From positions 6,563,501 through 6,627,500 of the forward strand of contig NZ_CP150203.1 of assembly GCF_037969725.1 (NCBI RefSeq): 64,000 bases of DNA, in the 5' to 3' direction. This document shows positions 62,923 to 64,000 of this stretch, one piece after another. The DNA comes from Paenibacillus sp. FSL W8-0426 (GTDB lineage Bacteria; Bacillota; Bacilli; Paenibacillales; Paenibacillaceae). The notes under the pieces were generated by a model. It made no database searches and was not told the origin of the DNA. It worked only from the letters and a program-made list of their open reading frames with translations. A program made the translations under genes and the position numbers. The stretch's first letter is position 1. Every line of letters begins with the position of its first letter.

Positions 62923-64000
62923 ATGATCGATTCCCGTAATTTAAACACACTTCGCAATCAAATTTTTATCGGGTCCCTATTTGTCATGATGCTTGTTCTC
63001 GGCTCCATTGCTTTTATTCTGTATCAGCAGGTTTCCGTTCTGCTTAGAAACAATGCGGAAAGCCACATTGAGCAGACCGCTATTCAGACAACAGGCAAGC
63101 TGGAGGCTTTAGTGAGCCAAATTGATACCTGGACCTCTCAAGTCGCGACGGATCCTTCTGTCCAGCTTTACTTGGCTCAGGAGTCCGCAGGCAGGACACT
63201 CAGCTTTACAGAGAGACAAAACCTGCAGGAAGAGGTGCGCAAGCTGGAAGCTTACGCAGCCTCCATCCGCTCCATCGAAATTTACACGAAGGAATACCGT
63301 AGACTTCTGCCGCTGGATGATGTGCAGCTGGATCAGCGCGTAGAACACGGACTAGTGGATGAAGCAGATCGAGCACAGGGCAGACTGGTCTGGTTCGGCA
63401 TTGATCCGCGGGATTCTCACAGTGTCGTTGCGATCCGCAACATCAGACTGATCAACCAGTCGTTTGAGGCAGCCGGTTATTTGGTCGTACGTATCGATAA
63501 AAGCTACTTTCAGCTCACGGATACCCAATCCAACAGCAATCGGCCGCTGGAGTACATGAATCTGTTCGACGGAGCCGGCAAGCCTATTTCGATCGCTCCC
63601 ATGCCAGGCATCAGCGCGAATATTCAAGCGCACCAGCTTCAATCTTCCATTCAGCTGGACGGTAAATCGTATATCACGGTGACGAAGCCTTCGGAAAAGA
63701 CAAGCTGGAACCTGGTCATTTTATCCCCGGCAGATTACAAGGCAGAGGGCATCAGCCTGCTTCAAACCGTCATTATCGTTTCAGGCATTGGAGGCGCCCT
63801 GCTGTTCATCATCCTGTCCTTTTTTCTATCTACAATGATTACGAAGCCCATTCTGAACTTGATTAAGGTGATGCGGAATTCCAAATTCGGGACGTTAAAG
63901 CCAAGTACAGTTACCTCTGCCACACTTGAAATACGGGAACTGAACAACACATACAATCAGATGGTGGACAGAATGAATGAGCTCGTAGAGGTCGTGTATC
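62923..64000 (+). CDS. YesM-type sensor histidine kinase (3' end outside window)
   Basis: I translated this frame directly; it stays open to the window edge, giving 359 residues. It begins MIDSRNLNTLRNQIFIGSLF with a membrane segment at about 13-38, then a large extracellular sensor domain, a second membrane segment at about 282-305 and a HAMP domain (TKPILNLIKVM...ELNNTYNQMVDRM). This matches YesM-type kinases, which pair with AraC-type response regulators to control polysaccharide utilisation genes. The kinase domain is not visible. A GTG three codons upstream (62914) is an alternative start. Together with the adjacent rhamnogalacturonan lyase it may sense pectin fragments; this is inference. 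Confidence 0.85.
   Translation, partial: MIDSRNLNTLRNQIFIGSLFVMMLVLGSIAFILYQQVSVLLRNNAESHIEQTAIQTTGKLEALVSQIDTWTSQVATDPSVQLYLAQESAGRTLSFTERQNLQEEVRKLEAYAASIRSIEIYTKEYRRLLPLDDVQLDQRVEHGLVDEADRAQGRLVWFGIDPRDSHSVVAIRNIRLINQSFEAAGYLVVRIDKSYFQLTDTQSNSNRPLEYMNLFDGAGKPISIAPMPGISANIQAHQLQSSIQLDGKSYITVTKPSEKTSWNLVILSPADYKAEGISLLQTVIIVSGIGGALLFIILSFFLSTMITKPILNLIKVMRNSKFGTLKPSTVTSATLEIRELNNTYNQMVDRMNELVEVVY

Overview
The window looks like a chromosomal segment of a Paenibacillus-type, spore-forming member of the Bacillales. Supporting signs are strong AGGAGG-type ribosome binding sites, frequent GTG and TTG starts, a Spo0E-family phosphatase, CsbD, a DUF1641/type II NADH dehydrogenase pair with a Rex-like operator, cre-like sites, sugar ABC transporters without their own ATPase, a GlnL/YcbB-type regulator and a YesM-type histidine kinase. 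No rRNA, tRNA, CRISPR array, prophage or transposase was seen.

Layout. 1-4.4 kb: the start of a MATE exporter gene (its 3' end lies outside the window) and a sugar ABC transporter (binding protein plus two permeases), preceded by overlapping alternative hairpins. 4.4-8.7 kb: lspA, a nucleoside hydrolase, and an operon of an unknown protein, a Ser/Gly-rich lipoprotein, a glutathionylspermidine-synthase-like ATP-grasp ligase and a DUF350 membrane protein. 8.9-11.2 kb: an ABC-F ATPase gene preceded by a leader-peptide ORF and a terminator, the layout of ribosome-mediated attenuation. 11.3-15.1 kb: a small membrane protein, a glycosyltransferase, an APH-family kinase, and a TetR regulator with a flavodoxin-fold oxidoreductase sharing an operator motif.

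15.1-24.4 kb is a coherent beta-mannan oligosaccharide locus. One arm (minus strand) holds the binding protein, two permeases, a GH130 phosphorylase and an acetyl esterase. The other (plus strand) holds a cellobiose 2-epimerase-like enzyme, a second GH130 (mannosylglucose phosphorylase type) and a LacI regulator. The expected flow is import of acetylated manno-oligosaccharides, deacetylation, epimerisation of mannobiose to mannosyl-glucose, and phosphorolysis. Three similar LacI-type operator candidates lie between the two arms.

24.5-36.7 kb: a secreted PL1 pectate lyase, a UPF0316 protein, a two-gene ABC exporter, a two-component system with two PepSY proteins, an NAD(P)-binding protein, and the ndh/DUF1641 operon. 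37-40 kb: a BtrH-like papain-fold protein followed by an ECF sigma factor fused to what looks like a catalytically dead relative of it. This is the most unusual gene pair in the window. 40-52.6 kb: mixed housekeeping and accessory genes (CsbD, nucleotide-sugar epimerase, cupin, VTT membrane protein, HNH nuclease, a 50-residue CxxC protein, acyltransferase, a divergent GyrI-like pair, AHSA1 protein, NamA, PepT, a Crp/Fnr regulator, a soluble chemoreceptor). 52.7-55.8 kb: an alanine/glutamine symporter beside an orphan GlnL-type regulator, and a Spo0E-like phosphatase. 56.3-64 kb: a very large secreted protein joining a rhamnogalacturonan acetylesterase to a PL11 rhamnogalacturonan lyase, a cre site, an acetate transporter, the remnant of a second symporter gene, and a truncated YesM-type kinase.

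The common theme is plant cell wall (mannan, pectin, rhamnogalacturonan) utilisation under carbon catabolite control.
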